From Microbacterium aerolatum (lineage in GTDB: Bacteria; Actinomycetota; Actinomycetes; Actinomycetales; Microbacteriaceae), in NCBI RefSeq assembly GCF_007988825.1, contig NZ_BJUW01000001.1:1-64000 (forward strand): a stretch of DNA of 64,000 bases. The letters run 5' to 3'. Each line of letters starts with the position of its first letter. Within the stretch, counting starts at the first letter, position 1. Positions 43,212-51,476 of the stretch are shown in pieces. The notes under the pieces were generated by a model. The model was not told the DNA's origin and made no database searches. It saw only the letters and a program-made list of their open reading frames with translations. The translations under genes were made by a program, and so were the position numbers.

Positions 43212-44068
43212 CGCTGCTGCTGGGAGCGGCGCTCGCGGCAGGACTCCTGCTGTGCGCATCGCCATGGCTGTGGCCGGCGCGCGAGCGTGTCGAGCGCCAG
43301 GAGCGTCGCGACGACCGGCTCACCCGGCTCATGGACGAGGCGGGTCTCGCATCCGTCGAGCGGCACAGGGTGATCGCCGTGATGCTCGTCCTCGCGCTTC
43401 TCGCCGCCGCAGTCGCGTGGCTGATCACCGGCATCCCGGTGCTGGCAGTGCTCGCCGCGCTAGCCGCCGGCGCCGCGCCGATCGCTTTCCTGCGCGCGCG
43501 GCGGCTGCGCCTTCTCAAGGCCAGGCGTCAGATGTGGCCGGACGTGTGTGATCTGCTCGTGGCGGCGATCAGGGTCGGGCTCTCCCTTCCGGATGCCGTC
43601 GCGAGTCTGGCCGATTCGGCGCCCGCGGCCGTGCGCCCGGCGTTCGTCGTCTTCGCCCGCGATCTTCGCGCCACCGGACGGTTCGAGACCAGTATCGACA
43701 GGCTCAAGACCACGCTCGCCGATCCGATCGCCGACCGGATCATCGAGGCCCTGAAGATGGCGCGCCAGGTCGGCGGCACCGAGCTCACCGGCGTGCTGCG
43801 CGCGCTCTCCTCATCGGTGCGGGCAGACGCGACGCTGCGGGGAGAGATCGAGGCCAAGCAGTCCTGGATCCGCGGGGCGGCCGTGCTGGGCGTGGTCGCA
43901 CCCTGGGTGATCCTCGCGCTGCTCGCGCTTCGCCCTGAGGGCGCCCAGGCGTACGCGAGCCCGGAGGGCGTCATGGTGATCATCGGCGGCGTGATCGTCT
44001 CGGTGATCGCATTCCGCATCATGGTCCGCATCGGCCGCCTTCCCGAGCCGCGGCGGTGGTTCGCGTGA
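43208..44068 (+). CDS. tadB: type II secretion F family protein, TadB-like
   Basis: Inner-membrane platform protein of 286 residues. Hydrophobic segments near 5-20, 55-95 and two at the C-terminus flank the T2SSF domain (about 115-245), visible as WPDVCDLLVAAIRVGLSLPD, FETSIDRLKTTLADPIADRI and KMARQVGGTELTGVLRALSS. It overlaps the ATPase by 4 bases and the next gene by 4 bases (GTGA), so assembly components are made in fixed order. Confidence 0.88.
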   Translation: MTLLLGAALAAGLLLCASPWLWPARERVERQERRDDRLTRLMDEAGLASVERHRVIAVMLVLALLAAAVAWLITGIPVLAVLAALAAGAAPIAFLRARRLRLLKARRQMWPDVCDLLVAAIRVGLSLPDAVASLADSAPAAVRPAFVVFARDLRATGRFETSIDRLKTTLADPIADRIIEALKMARQVGGTELTGVLRALSSSVRADATLRGEIEAKQSWIRGAAVLGVVAPWVILALLALRPEGAQAYASPEGVMVIIGGVIVSVIAFRIMVRIGRLPEPRRWFA

Positions 44069-45003
44069 CGCTGGCGACGGATGCCGCGATCGCGATCCTG
44101 CTGGGCGGTCTGTTCGGCGCCGGCATCATATGCATTCTCGCGACGGCACCGCGGTGGCGGGCGGCATCGTTGACCGCGCGCATCGCCCCGTACATCCGTG
44201 ACGCGGTGGAGGACGCCGCGCTGCCGTCGGGAATCCTGCCCGATCCGGGTGTGCTCCCGGTCGATGCCTCTTCGTTGTGGCAGCGCGTGCGCGTGCGAAT
44301 GCTGGGCGGCCTCGGCGACAACGATGCGCTGGCGCTGCGCCTCGCGCAGGCTGGAACAGATGATGAACCCGCCGCGTTCCGCGCGCGACAGCTGGGCTGG
44401 GCGCTCGGCGGATTCGCAGTGGGCAGCGTGCTGGTCATCATCCTCGCCATCACCGGGCGCATGACACCGCCGGGAGCCGTACTGCCGGTGCTGCTGGGGG
44501 TCGGCGCGGCCATGGCCGTCGACGTCGTACTCAGCACTCGCGTGAAAGCGCGCCTCGCGCGCCTCAGTGACGAGCTGCCGACGACCCTGGAGTTCCTCGC
44601 TCTGTGCCTGTCGGCAGGGGAGGGCTTCCTCGACGCGTTGCGGCGCGTCGCCGCGATCGGTTCGGGCGAGCTCACCGAGGAACTGCGCCAGGTCGTGCTC
44701 GCTGTCGGCACCGGATCGCCGCTGGCGGACGCGCTGGGTGAGATGGCTTCGCGGCTTCGACAGCCAGGGCTGTCTCGCGCCGTGGACCAGATCACCGCCG
44801 CGCTCGAGCACGGAGCGCCGCTCGCGGCCGTGCTCCACGCGCAGGCGGCCGACGCGCGTGAGGACGCCAAGCGCTCGCTGATCGAACAGGCCGGCCGCCG
44901 CGAGATCCTCATGATGCTGCCGCTGGTCTTCCTGATCCTGCCGTTGTCCGTACTCTTTGCCGTCTTCCCGGGAATGTTCATCCTGCAGCTCGGGCTGGGC
45001 TGA
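44065..45003 (+). CDS. tadC: type II secretion F family protein, TadC-like
   Basis: Second platform protein, 312 residues from the GTG overlapping the TadB stop. It has a membrane segment at the start (AAIAILLGGLFGAGIICILA), a pair near 110-150, and a C-terminal pair (MMLPLVFLILPLSVLFAVFP). The T2SSF domain shows LSDELPTTLEFLALCLSAGE, RRVAAIGSGELTEELRQVVL and EHGAPLAAVLHAQAADARED. Pairs with TadB to form the pilus base. Confidence 0.88.
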   Translation: MTLATDAAIAILLGGLFGAGIICILATAPRWRAASLTARIAPYIRDAVEDAALPSGILPDPGVLPVDASSLWQRVRVRMLGGLGDNDALALRLAQAGTDDEPAAFRARQLGWALGGFAVGSVLVIILAITGRMTPPGAVLPVLLGVGAAMAVDVVLSTRVKARLARLSDELPTTLEFLALCLSAGEGFLDALRRVAAIGSGELTEELRQVVLAVGTGSPLADALGEMASRLRQPGLSRAVDQITAALEHGAPLAAVLHAQAADAREDAKRSLIEQAGRREILMMLPLVFLILPLSVLFAVFPGMFILQLGLG

Positions 45004-45039
45004 CCGAATCGACCGACCGTACCGAAGAAAGGATTGATC

Positions 45040-45237
45040 ATGAAGCGACTACGAAGCTGGTGGGACGGCCTCACCGCAGATGCGCGAGAGTTCGTCGACG
45101 ACGACACCGGAGATGTCCCTGGCTGGGTTCTCGTGACGCTGATGACCGCAGGACTCGTGGTCGTGATCTGGGCCGTGGCCGGCCCCGCGCTGACCGGGCT
45201 GTTCGAACAGGCCATATCGAGGGTGTCCGGACTCTGA
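45040..45237 (+). CDS. small Flp-pilin-like membrane protein without the Glu+5 motif
   Basis: Protein of 65 residues behind a strong GAAAGGA ribosome site. It has a basic then acidic N-terminus (KRLRSWWDG, REFVDDDTGD) followed by a single hydrophobic helix (about 29-52, GWVLVTLMTAGLVVVIWAVA). Position in the cluster and layout match the Flp prepilin slot. However, the residue five after the candidate Gly cleavage site is not Glu (DTG then DVPGW), so normal prepilin peptidase recognition is doubtful. It could be an uncleaved pseudopilin. Confidence 0.75.
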   Translation: MKRLRSWWDGLTADAREFVDDDTGDVPGWVLVTLMTAGLVVVIWAVAGPALTGLFEQAISRVSGL

Positions 45238-45238
45238 C

Positions 45239-45634
45239 ATGCGCGGGCGGGCAGGCGACGATCGCGGGTCGAGTCCGGTGGACTTCGTCCTCGTCGGTGC
45301 ACTGCTGACCACGCTCACCCTCGCCGTCCTTCAGCTGGGTTTCGCCGTGTACGTGCGCAACGTCGTCCATGATGCCGCCGTCGAAGGCGCCCACTATGCG
45401 GCGCTGGCCGACACGGCGCTGGAGGACGGCGCCGATCGGACCCGGCTGGCGATCAGCAGAGCCGTCGGAGACTCGTTCGCCGGCGACGTCGCGGTCACGC
45501 AGAGCGACCGGCTCGGATATCCGACGGCTGTGGTGACGGTCCGCGCCACCCTGCCGATCATCGGACTGCTCGGGATCCCGTACGCGCTGGAGGTGGATGC
45601 GGATGCGCCGATGGAATCGCTGGGCGAGGAATGA
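45239..45634 (+). CDS. TadE-like pseudopilin
   Basis: Minor pilin of 131 residues. N-terminus DDRGSSPVDFVLVGALLTTL has the TadE arrangement of a charged segment, Gly, and a hydrophobic helix, but with Asp rather than Glu five residues after the Gly. A conserved-looking extracellular domain follows (NVVHDAAVEGAHYAALADTA, VVTVRATLPIIGLLGIPYAL). It begins two bases after the stop of the pilin-like gene and overlaps the next gene by 38 bases. Confidence 0.8.
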   Translation: MRGRAGDDRGSSPVDFVLVGALLTTLTLAVLQLGFAVYVRNVVHDAAVEGAHYAALADTALEDGADRTRLAISRAVGDSFAGDVAVTQSDRLGYPTAVVTVRATLPIIGLLGIPYALEVDADAPMESLGEE

Positions 45635-46058
45635 CGAGGGCTCGGCCGCGCTGGAGTTCATCACGGTCGGTGTGATCCTGCTCGTACCGCTGGCCTACCT
45701 CGTGATCACGCTCGGCTCTGTGCAGGAGACGCTCCTCGGTGCGGAGGCCGCAGCTCGGCACACTGCTCGGGTGATCGGTCAGGCCGAGGATGCGGGGGCC
45801 GCCGCCGAGCGCGGGGATGCGGTGCTGGCCAGCGTGATCGAGGAGTACGGCATGGATGCCGAGAACGTCGATGTCTCCATGACCTGCACTCCGGCCGGAA
45901 GCGAGTGCCCATCCGCCGGGGCGACGGTGATCATCACCGTCAGCACTCACGTGTCGCTGCCGTTCGTCCCCGAGATCTTCGGCCTCGATCGCGCCACGCA
46001 GATCCCCCTGCAGGCCGCTGCCGCTCAGAAGGTCTCCCGGCTGTGGGGCGCGGGATGA
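45597..46058 (+). CDS. tadE: TadE-like pseudopilin
   Basis: Minor pilin of 153 residues. This member keeps the canonical processing motif: NDEGSAALEFITVGVILLVP, with Glu five residues after Gly. The exported domain has QETLLGAEAAARHTARVIGQ and a Cys pair (CTPAGSEC). ATG 45597 or 45603 could both be used. It overlaps its neighbours on both sides, the downstream one by ATGA. Confidence 0.85.
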   Translation: MRMRRWNRWARNDEGSAALEFITVGVILLVPLAYLVITLGSVQETLLGAEAAARHTARVIGQAEDAGAAAERGDAVLASVIEEYGMDAENVDVSMTCTPAGSECPSAGATVIITVSTHVSLPFVPEIFGLDRATQIPLQAAAAQKVSRLWGAG

Positions 46059-46474
46059 TCGGTCACGTGCGCCGCGATGACGAGGGCAGCATCCTTCCGC
46101 TTCTTCTGGGCTATGTCGTGCTGGCCATCGCGGTGGTCTTCGTCTGCACGTGCGCCACCGACCTGTACATCGCCCAGAAGCGTCTGGATTCTCTGGCGGA
46201 TGCCGCGGCGCTCGCCGGAGCCGATGGATTCACTCTCGTCGTGGAGGGCGATGGCGTGCGCGCCGAACTGACCGACGACGGCGTGCAGAATCAGGCCGCC
46301 GCGATCGTCTCGGCGATGGCGTCAGGTGCCCGGCTGGTGTCGGCATCCGCGCCAGACGGAGTCTCCGCTCAGGTGACCGTCACGACCCGATGGCATCCGC
46401 CGCTCGTCTCCGCCTTCGTGCCAGCGGGCGTCGATCTCGAGGCGACGGCGACCAGCCGCACCGCGCTCCGCTGA
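46055..46474 (+). CDS. TadG-like protein (Rv3654c type)
   Basis: Last gene of the cluster, 139 residues, start ATG overlapping the TadE stop. N-terminus RRDDEGSILPLLLGYVVLAI has Gly followed by a hydrophobic helix but no Glu at +5. The outer part contains DLYIAQKRLDSLADAAALAG, typical of TadG/Flp-associated proteins, and two beta-strand stretches. It would be an envelope-associated pilus component. No prepilin peptidase gene follows; the next gene is a convergent MFS transporter. Confidence 0.8.
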   Translation: MIGHVRRDDEGSILPLLLGYVVLAIAVVFVCTCATDLYIAQKRLDSLADAAALAGADGFTLVVEGDGVRAELTDDGVQNQAAAIVSAMASGARLVSASAPDGVSAQVTVTTRWHPPLVSAFVPAGVDLEATATSRTALR

Positions 46475-46486
46475 GCGCGGTGGCCG

Positions 46487-47749
46487 TCAGTCGCCGGGGC
46501 TGCGGCGCGGACTGAACCGCGGGATCCAGCGGATGAACCCCGTCGCCCCCAGCAGGCCGATCACGCCCACCACAGCCGATGCCACTGACAGCGAGGCGAT
46601 CGCTGTCACGCCGGAGACGATGAGGGGAGCTGCGGCGCCGCCGGCATCCGTCAGCGTTCGCCACGACCCCAGGAACGGTGCCGGGTCCTGCGCCGGTGCG
46701 ACGTCGGCGCCGAGTGTGAGCAGGATGCCGCTGGAGAGGCCGTTCCCGACACCGAGCACCGCCGCGAGCATCCCGAACCACAGCACGGCCGCCTCGCCGT
46801 CGTGGGTGACCGAGAGTACGAGGAACCCGGTGCCCATCAGCACCATCGCCGGCATCGCCGCCCAGAGCCTGCCGAAGCGGTCCATGACCTGACCGCTGGC
46901 GTAGAACAGCGCGAAGTCGATGGCGCCGGAGACGCCGACGACGAGCGCGATGGTCTGCGCGTCGAGTCCGAGCGAGACGCCCCACAGCGGCAGGACCACC
47001 TGACGTGCGGAGCGCACTGCCGAGAGGGATGCCGCGGCCAGCCCGAGCCGTCGCAGCACACCGCGGAAGCGCCACATCGTGCGGAAGATCCCGACCCGTT
47101 CGAACGTGGGGATCGATCCGCTCACGGCCTCGCCGGAGTCCTCGGCGAGCGGGGAGTGGTTCACGACCGGGGGATTGGTCTTCTCCGGGTCGGGACCGAA
47201 CAGCACCAGCAGCACCATGACGACGAGGCAGCCCAGGAAGAACCAGGTCGCGGCGTGCTCGTCGCCGAAGACCTGCAGCAGGGCGGCGGTGACGAACGGA
47301 CCGACGAAGATGCCGAGGCGGAAACTCCCGCCCAGCAGCGACAGAGAGCGGGCGCGGAACTCCAACGGCACGCGTGTCGTCATGAACGCGTGGCGCGCGA
47401 GCCCGAAGGCCGCCGCGCAGAACCCGAGCAGGAAGACGGATGCCGCGAACACGGCGATCACCGGCGCCAGAACCATGCCGACGACGGCGATCATCGAGAT
47501 GACGCCGGCGATCACCATCGTGAATCGCTCGCCGATCCGTGCGACCGCCCAGCCGGCGGGCAGATTGCCGCACAGCTGACCGATGACGAGGGCGGAGGCG
47601 ACCAGCGCTGCCGCCGCGACGTCGGCGCCCATGTTCGCCGCTATGACCGGGATCAGCGGGATGACCGCGCCCTCGCCCATCGAGAAGAGGATGGTGGGCA
47701 GGTAGACCATCGGCCCGAACTGTCTCAGGACCGTCGACGCACTGCTCAC
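46487..47749 (-). CDS. MFS transporter
   Basis: Major facilitator of 420 residues with 12 predicted helices. The loop after helix 2 reads PAGWAVARIGERF, matching the family's G-x-x-x-D/E-R motif loosely. A longer central loop (DPEKTNPPVVNHSPLAEDSG) separates the halves. The start at GTG 47749 is favoured by TAGCGT 7 bases upstream; GTG 47758 is an alternative. Drug or metabolite efflux is likely, but the substrate is unknown. It converges on the Tad cluster and is divergent from prfB. Confidence 0.85.
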   Translation of the reverse strand: MSSASTVLRQFGPMVYLPTILFSMGEGAVIPLIPVIAANMGADVAAAALVASALVIGQLCGNLPAGWAVARIGERFTMVIAGVISMIAVVGMVLAPVIAVFAASVFLLGFCAAAFGLARHAFMTTRVPLEFRARSLSLLGGSFRLGIFVGPFVTAALLQVFGDEHAATWFFLGCLVVMVLLVLFGPDPEKTNPPVVNHSPLAEDSGEAVSGSIPTFERVGIFRTMWRFRGVLRRLGLAAASLSAVRSARQVVLPLWGVSLGLDAQTIALVVGVSGAIDFALFYASGQVMDRFGRLWAAMPAMVLMGTGFLVLSVTHDGEAAVLWFGMLAAVLGVGNGLSSGILLTLGADVAPAQDPAPFLGSWRTLTDAGGAAAPLIVSGVTAIASLSVASAVVGVIGLLGATGFIRWIPRFSPRRSPGD

Positions 47750-47756
47750 TCCCGCC

Positions 47757-47762
47757 ACGCTA
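47757..47762 (-). promoter_or_regulatory. -10 hexamer for the MFS gene
   Basis: TAGCGT on the minus strand, 7 bases before GTG 47749. Confidence 0.4.
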
Positions 47763-47813
47763 CTCCGGATCTCCCTCGGCCTTTCCCGGCCGCATCTATC
47801 AGCCGATCCGCGA

Positions 47814-47819
47814 TAGGCT
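47814..47819 (+). promoter_or_regulatory. -10 hexamer for prfB
   Basis: TAGGCT ends 8 bases before the prfB ATG (47828). Confidence 0.5.
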
Positions 47820-47827
47820 GAGTCGTC

Positions 47828-48937
47828 ATGCTCGAACTCGATCTCTCCGCCGAAATTCAGGCGCTCAGGCACACATACGGCGACATCAGCGAGGTCGTCG
47901 ACATCACGCGACTCCAGACGGACATCGCCCGGCTCAGCGAAGAGGCCGGCGCACCCGATCTCTGGGACGACCCGGAGAAGGCGCAGAAGGTCACCAGCGC
48001 ACTCAGCCACAAGCAAGCCGAGCTCAAGCGCGTGAACGACATCGGCCAGCGTCTCGACGACCTCGAGGTCCTGATCGACCTCGCCAACGAGATGGAGGAC
48101 GAGGACTCCGCTGCCGAAGCGCGCGCCGAGCTCGCCGCCCTCACCGACGTGCTGAGCCAGCTCGAGGTCCAGACGCTGCTCGATGGCGAGTACGATGACC
48201 GAAGCGCGATCATCACGATCCGCTCCGGTGCCGGTGGCGACGACGCGACCGATTTCGCCGAGATGCTCATGCGCATGTATCTGCGCTGGGCCGAGCAGCA
48301 CAAGTATCCCGTCAAGGTGATGGACACGTCCTATGCGGAGGGCGCCGGCATCAAGTCCGCGACCTTCGAGATCGACGCGCCGTATGCCTTCGGCACGCTC
48401 TCGGTCGAGGCCGGCACCCACCGCCTGGCACGCATCAGCCCGTTCGGTTCCGCCGACAAGCGCCAGACGAGCTTTGCCGCCGTCGAGGTCATCCCGCTGA
48501 TGGAAGAGGCCACCGAGGTAGACATCCCCGAGAACGACATCCGGGTCGACGTCTTCCGCTCCTCCGGCCCCGGCGGGCAGTCGGTCAACACGACCGACTC
48601 CGCCGTGCGCCTGACGCACCTTCCCACCGGCATCGTCGTGTCGATGCAGAACGAGAAGTCGCAGATCCAGAACCGCGCCGCCGCCATGCGCGTTCTGCAG
48701 ACCCGCCTGCTGCTGCTGCAGAAGGAGGAAGAGGCTGCGAAGAAGAAGGAGCTCGCGGGCAACATCACCGCGAGCTGGGGCGACCAGATGCGCTCCTACT
48801 TCCTGTACGGCCAGCAGCTGGTGAAGGACCTCCGCACCGGCCATGAGTCCGGCAACCCGGCAGCGGTGTTCGACGGCGATCTCGACGACTTCATCTCGGC
48901 CGGCATCCGCTGGCGCAAGCGCCCCGACGAGGACTGA
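47828..48937 (+). CDS. prfB: peptide chain release factor 2
   Basis: Recognises UGA and UAA stop codons and triggers peptide release. It has 369 residues. The anticodon-mimicking SPF motif is in [13 protein letters not shown] and the catalytic GGQ (249-251) is in [18 protein letters not shown]. The reading frame is uninterrupted from the ATG: the in-frame UGA and CUUUGA slippery site used for autoregulatory +1 frameshifting in enterobacteria are absent. Confidence 0.96.
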   Translation: MLELDLSAEIQALRHTYGDISEVVDITRLQTDIARLSEEAGAPDLWDDPEKAQKVTSALSHKQAELKRVNDIGQRLDDLEVLIDLANEMEDEDSAAEARAELAALTDVLSQLEVQTLLDGEYDDRSAIITIRSGAGGDDATDFAEMLMRMYLRWAEQHKYPVKVMDTSYAEGAGIKSATFEIDAPYAFGTLSVEAGTHRLARISPFGSADKRQTSFAAVEVIPLMEEATEVDIPENDIRVDVFRSSGPGGQSVNTTDSAVRLTHLPTGIVVSMQNEKSQIQNRAAAMRVLQTRLLLLQKEEEAAKKKELAGNITASWGDQMRSYFLYGQQLVKDLRTGHESGNPAAVFDGDLDDFISAGIRWRKRPDED

Positions 48938-48979
48938 CACCCTCCGGGTGTCGCTCGCGGCCAGGCGCGAACCCGCGCT

Positions 48980-48985
48980 TAGGCT
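48980..48985 (+). promoter_or_regulatory. -10 hexamer for ftsE
   Basis: TAGGCT ends 9 bases before ATG 48995; AAGG lies between and may still help ribosome binding. Confidence 0.4.
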
Positions 48986-48994
48986 CATAAGGCC

Positions 48995-49966
48995 ATGATT
49001 CGGTTCGAAAACGTCACCAAGCGCTACCGCGGCACGAAGAGGCCGGCTCTCGCCGGTGTCGACTTCGAAGTCCAGCGGGGCGAATTCGTCTTCCTCGTCG
49101 GGGCATCCGGGTCGGGAAAGTCCTCCTGTCTCCGGCTGATTCTCCGCGAAGATGTGCCCACCACCGGTCGCGTCGCCGTCCTCGGACGCGACCTGCGATC
49201 GCTCGCGAACCGGAAGGTGCCGTATTTCCGCCGCCACATCGGCTCGGTCTTCCAGGACTTCCGGCTGCTGTCGTCCAAGACGGTGTTCCAGAATGTCGCG
49301 TTCACGCTTCAGGTGACGGGCTCCTCGCGCGGCTTCGTGCAGCAGGCCGTTCCGGAGGCCCTCGCCCTGGTGGGCCTCGAGGGCAAAGAGAAGCGGATGC
49401 CGCACGAGCTGTCCGGCGGTGAGCAGCAGCGCGTCGCGATCGCGCGGGCGCTCGTGAACCGCCCGCAGGTGCTGCTCGCCGATGAGCCCACCGGAAACCT
49501 CGACCCCGCGACCTCGGTCGATATCATGCAGCTGCTCGCGCGTATCAACGCCGGCGGTACCACGGTGCTGATGGCGACGCACGAGGCGGCCTTCGTCGAC
49601 CAGATGCAGCGCCGGGTCATCGAACTCAAGAACGGCGAGATGGTGCGCGACGAGACGCACGGCGGCTACGGCGATCGTTCGATGATCCCGCAACTGGCTC
49701 CCGAGCAGGAGCGGGGAGCCGCCGCGACGGCCGCGCTCACGGCCGTGCAGGAGGTGCAGCGGCAGACCGAGTCGCTCCAGCCGCTCACCGCCGACATGAT
49801 CGCGTCGATGAAGGCCGCACGAGACGCGCAACCGCCGGCGGAGCCGGCCACTCCTCGCACTCATCCGGTCCTCCTGCCCGAGGTCGATGTCGCCGAGCTC
49901 GGCGTCGCCGATCGTCTCGGACTGTCCGCGGCCGATGACGACGAGGAAGTGGGGCCGACCTCGTGA
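48995..49966 (+). CDS. ftsE: cell division ATP-binding protein FtsE with C-terminal extension
   Basis: ATPase of the FtsEX complex, which activates septal peptidoglycan hydrolases. The ABC domain fills residues 1 to about 225: Walker A VGASGSGKSSCLR, Q-loop and FRLLSSKTVFQNVAFTLQV, signature LSGGEQQRVAIARAL, Walker B VLLADEPTGNLD. Usual FtsE is ~230 residues; here another ~95 residues follow, rich in Ala/Pro/Glu and predicted disordered (QPPAEPATPRTHPVLLPEVD). Overlaps ftsX by 4 bases. Confidence 0.95.
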   Translation: MIRFENVTKRYRGTKRPALAGVDFEVQRGEFVFLVGASGSGKSSCLRLILREDVPTTGRVAVLGRDLRSLANRKVPYFRRHIGSVFQDFRLLSSKTVFQNVAFTLQVTGSSRGFVQQAVPEALALVGLEGKEKRMPHELSGGEQQRVAIARALVNRPQVLLADEPTGNLDPATSVDIMQLLARINAGGTTVLMATHEAAFVDQMQRRVIELKNGEMVRDETHGGYGDRSMIPQLAPEQERGAAATAALTAVQEVQRQTESLQPLTADMIASMKAARDAQPPAEPATPRTHPVLLPEVDVAELGVADRLGLSAADDDEEVGPTS

Positions 49967-50874
49967 GGGTGGGACTGATCCTGATGGAGGCCCTCGGAGG
50001 CCTTCGTCGCAACATCTCGATGGTGATCTCCGTCGTGCTCGTGACCTTCGTCTCACTGACCTTCGTCGGCGCTGCGATCCTCATGCAGGGGCAGATCAGC
50101 ACGATGCGCGGCTACTGGACCGAGCGCGCTCAGGTGTCGGTCTCGATGTGCTCCACCGTCTCGACGGCCGAGACCTGTCTCGACGGCGCGGCCACCGAGG
50201 ACCAGCGCGATCAGGTCAAGGGCGAGCTCGAGGGCGACGCGCTGGGCTCGCTGATCAGCAATCTGCGGTTCGAGACCAAGGAAGAGGCGTACGCCAACAT
50301 CACCGATCTGCTCGGCGAGCAGGCGAGCGTCCTCACCGAGGAGCAGATGTCGGAGAGCTTCTACGTCACGCTCAAGGACCCGACGCAGTCCCAGGTCATC
50401 GTCGAGGCGTTCTCCGGTGTCGCCGGCGTCGAGGAGGTGCGCGATCAGCTCCAGTACCTGGACCCGCTGTTCTCGGCGCTGACGGTCGCCACCTACATCG
50501 CCGTCGGCATCGCCGTGCTCATGCTCATCGCCGCGGTGCTCCTGATCGCGACGACCATCCGTCTGTCGGCGTATGCGCGCCGCAAGGAGATCGGGATCAT
50601 GCGCTTGGTGGGCGCATCGAACCGCTTCATCCAGACGCCGTTCGTGCTCGAGGGCGTGTTCGCCGCATTCCTCGGGTCCGCGCTCGCGAGCGGCGCGGTG
50701 ATCCTCGGCATGCACTTCGGCGTCGACGGCTACCTCAAGGGGCGCGTGCCGTTTATCACCACGTGGGTGAGCATGCAGGACGCCTTCGTCGTCGTGCCGA
50801 TCCTCATCGCGATCGGCGTCGTCCTCGCCGCACTCTCGGCCGGCTTCGCGATCCGTCGCTGGCTGCGTACCTAA
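49963..50874 (+). CDS. ftsX: cell division protein FtsX
   Basis: Membrane partner of FtsE, 303 residues from a GTG. One N-terminal helix (about 20-42), an extracellular loop of ~130 residues (about 45-165, with CSTVSTAETC carrying two cysteines) that would contact a peptidoglycan hydrolase, then three more helices including the FtsX-type RKEIGIMRLVGASNRFIQTP segment. A REP-like repeat follows the stop. Confidence 0.95.
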   Translation: MRVGLILMEALGGLRRNISMVISVVLVTFVSLTFVGAAILMQGQISTMRGYWTERAQVSVSMCSTVSTAETCLDGAATEDQRDQVKGELEGDALGSLISNLRFETKEEAYANITDLLGEQASVLTEEQMSESFYVTLKDPTQSQVIVEAFSGVAGVEEVRDQLQYLDPLFSALTVATYIAVGIAVLMLIAAVLLIATTIRLSAYARRKEIGIMRLVGASNRFIQTPFVLEGVFAAFLGSALASGAVILGMHFGVDGYLKGRVPFITTWVSMQDAFVVVPILIAIGVVLAALSAGFAIRRWLRT

Positions 50875-50885
50875 GTCGTGTCGGT

Positions 50886-50904
50886 CCCTGAGCCTGTCGA
50901 AGGG
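50886..50904 (-). repeat. REP-like element between ftsX and smpB
   Basis: ccctgagcctgtcgaaggg on the plus strand, the reverse complement of the elements at 11070, 11164 and 32562. It starts 12 bases after the ftsX stop. Confidence 0.85.
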
Positions 50905-50949
50905 TAGGGTGGAGGGCTGGCCGTACGACAGGATGCACAGGAGACAGAC

Positions 50950-51426
50950 ATGCCAAGGGAACGCGGGGAGAAGGTCATCGCGACCAATCGTCGCGCCCGT
51001 CACGACTACAACATCGAGAAGTCGTACGAGGCGGGGATGGTGCTCACCGGCACCGAGGTGAAGTCGCTGCGCCAGGGACGCGCGAACCTGTCGGACGGGT
51101 ACGCCTTCATCAAGGGAAACGAGATCTTCCTCGATTCCGTGCACATCCCGGAGTACTCGCAGGGACACTGGACCAACCACTCCGCCAAGCGCATCCGCAA
51201 ACTCCTGATGCACCGCGAGGAGATCCACAAGCTCGAGCACGCCGTCTCGGCCGGCGGCTACACGCTCGTGCCGCTCAAGCTCTACTTCCTCGACGGGCGC
51301 GCGAAGGTCGAGATCGCCCTGGCGAAGGGCAAGCGCGAGTACGACAAGCGCCAGACGCTCCGCGAGCGTCAGGACACCCGCGAGGCCGAGCGCGCTATGC
51401 GTCTGCGCAACCGCGTGGGGGAGTAG
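50950..51426 (+). CDS. smpB: SsrA-binding protein
   Basis: Binds tmRNA and delivers it to stalled ribosomes (trans-translation). It has 158 residues. [40 protein letters not shown] and [20 protein letters not shown] are the family landmarks, with the Lys/Arg-rich tail that enters the decoding site ([20 protein letters not shown]). An AGGAGA site lies 9-10 bases before the ATG. The tmRNA gene, often just downstream, is not present before the next gene. Confidence 0.96.
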   Translation: MPRERGEKVIATNRRARHDYNIEKSYEAGMVLTGTEVKSLRQGRANLSDGYAFIKGNEIFLDSVHIPEYSQGHWTNHSAKRIRKLLMHREEIHKLEHAVSAGGYTLVPLKLYFLDGRAKVEIALAKGKREYDKRQTLRERQDTREAERAMRLRNRVGE

Positions 51427-51451
51427 CGCCTACTCCGACGGTGTGCTTGTA

Positions 51452-51476
51452 CTGAGCGAGCTTCAGCGAGTCGAAG
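51452..51476. repeat. gagcgagcttcagcgagtcgaag-type element at the S9 peptidase 3' end
   Basis: A related but distinct short dispersed motif. The stop codon of the S9 peptidase (TGA on the minus strand, 51463-51465) lies inside it. Confidence 0.55.

Noticed and set aside
47828..47920. Programmed +1 frameshift in prfB
   Set aside because: The frame is continuous from ATG with no in-frame TGA and no CTTTGA slippery site near codon 25.
46487..50056. Very long minus-strand open frame (over 1100 codons) across prfB, ftsE and ftsX
   Set aside because: Only the part up to 47749 encodes a real protein (MFS transporter). The rest is antisense to conserved genes and is low-complexity Arg/Asp/Leu, as expected from high GC.
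51427..51462. tmRNA (ssrA) gene after smpB
   Set aside because: Only 36 bases separate smpB from the convergent S9 peptidase gene; no room for ssrA.
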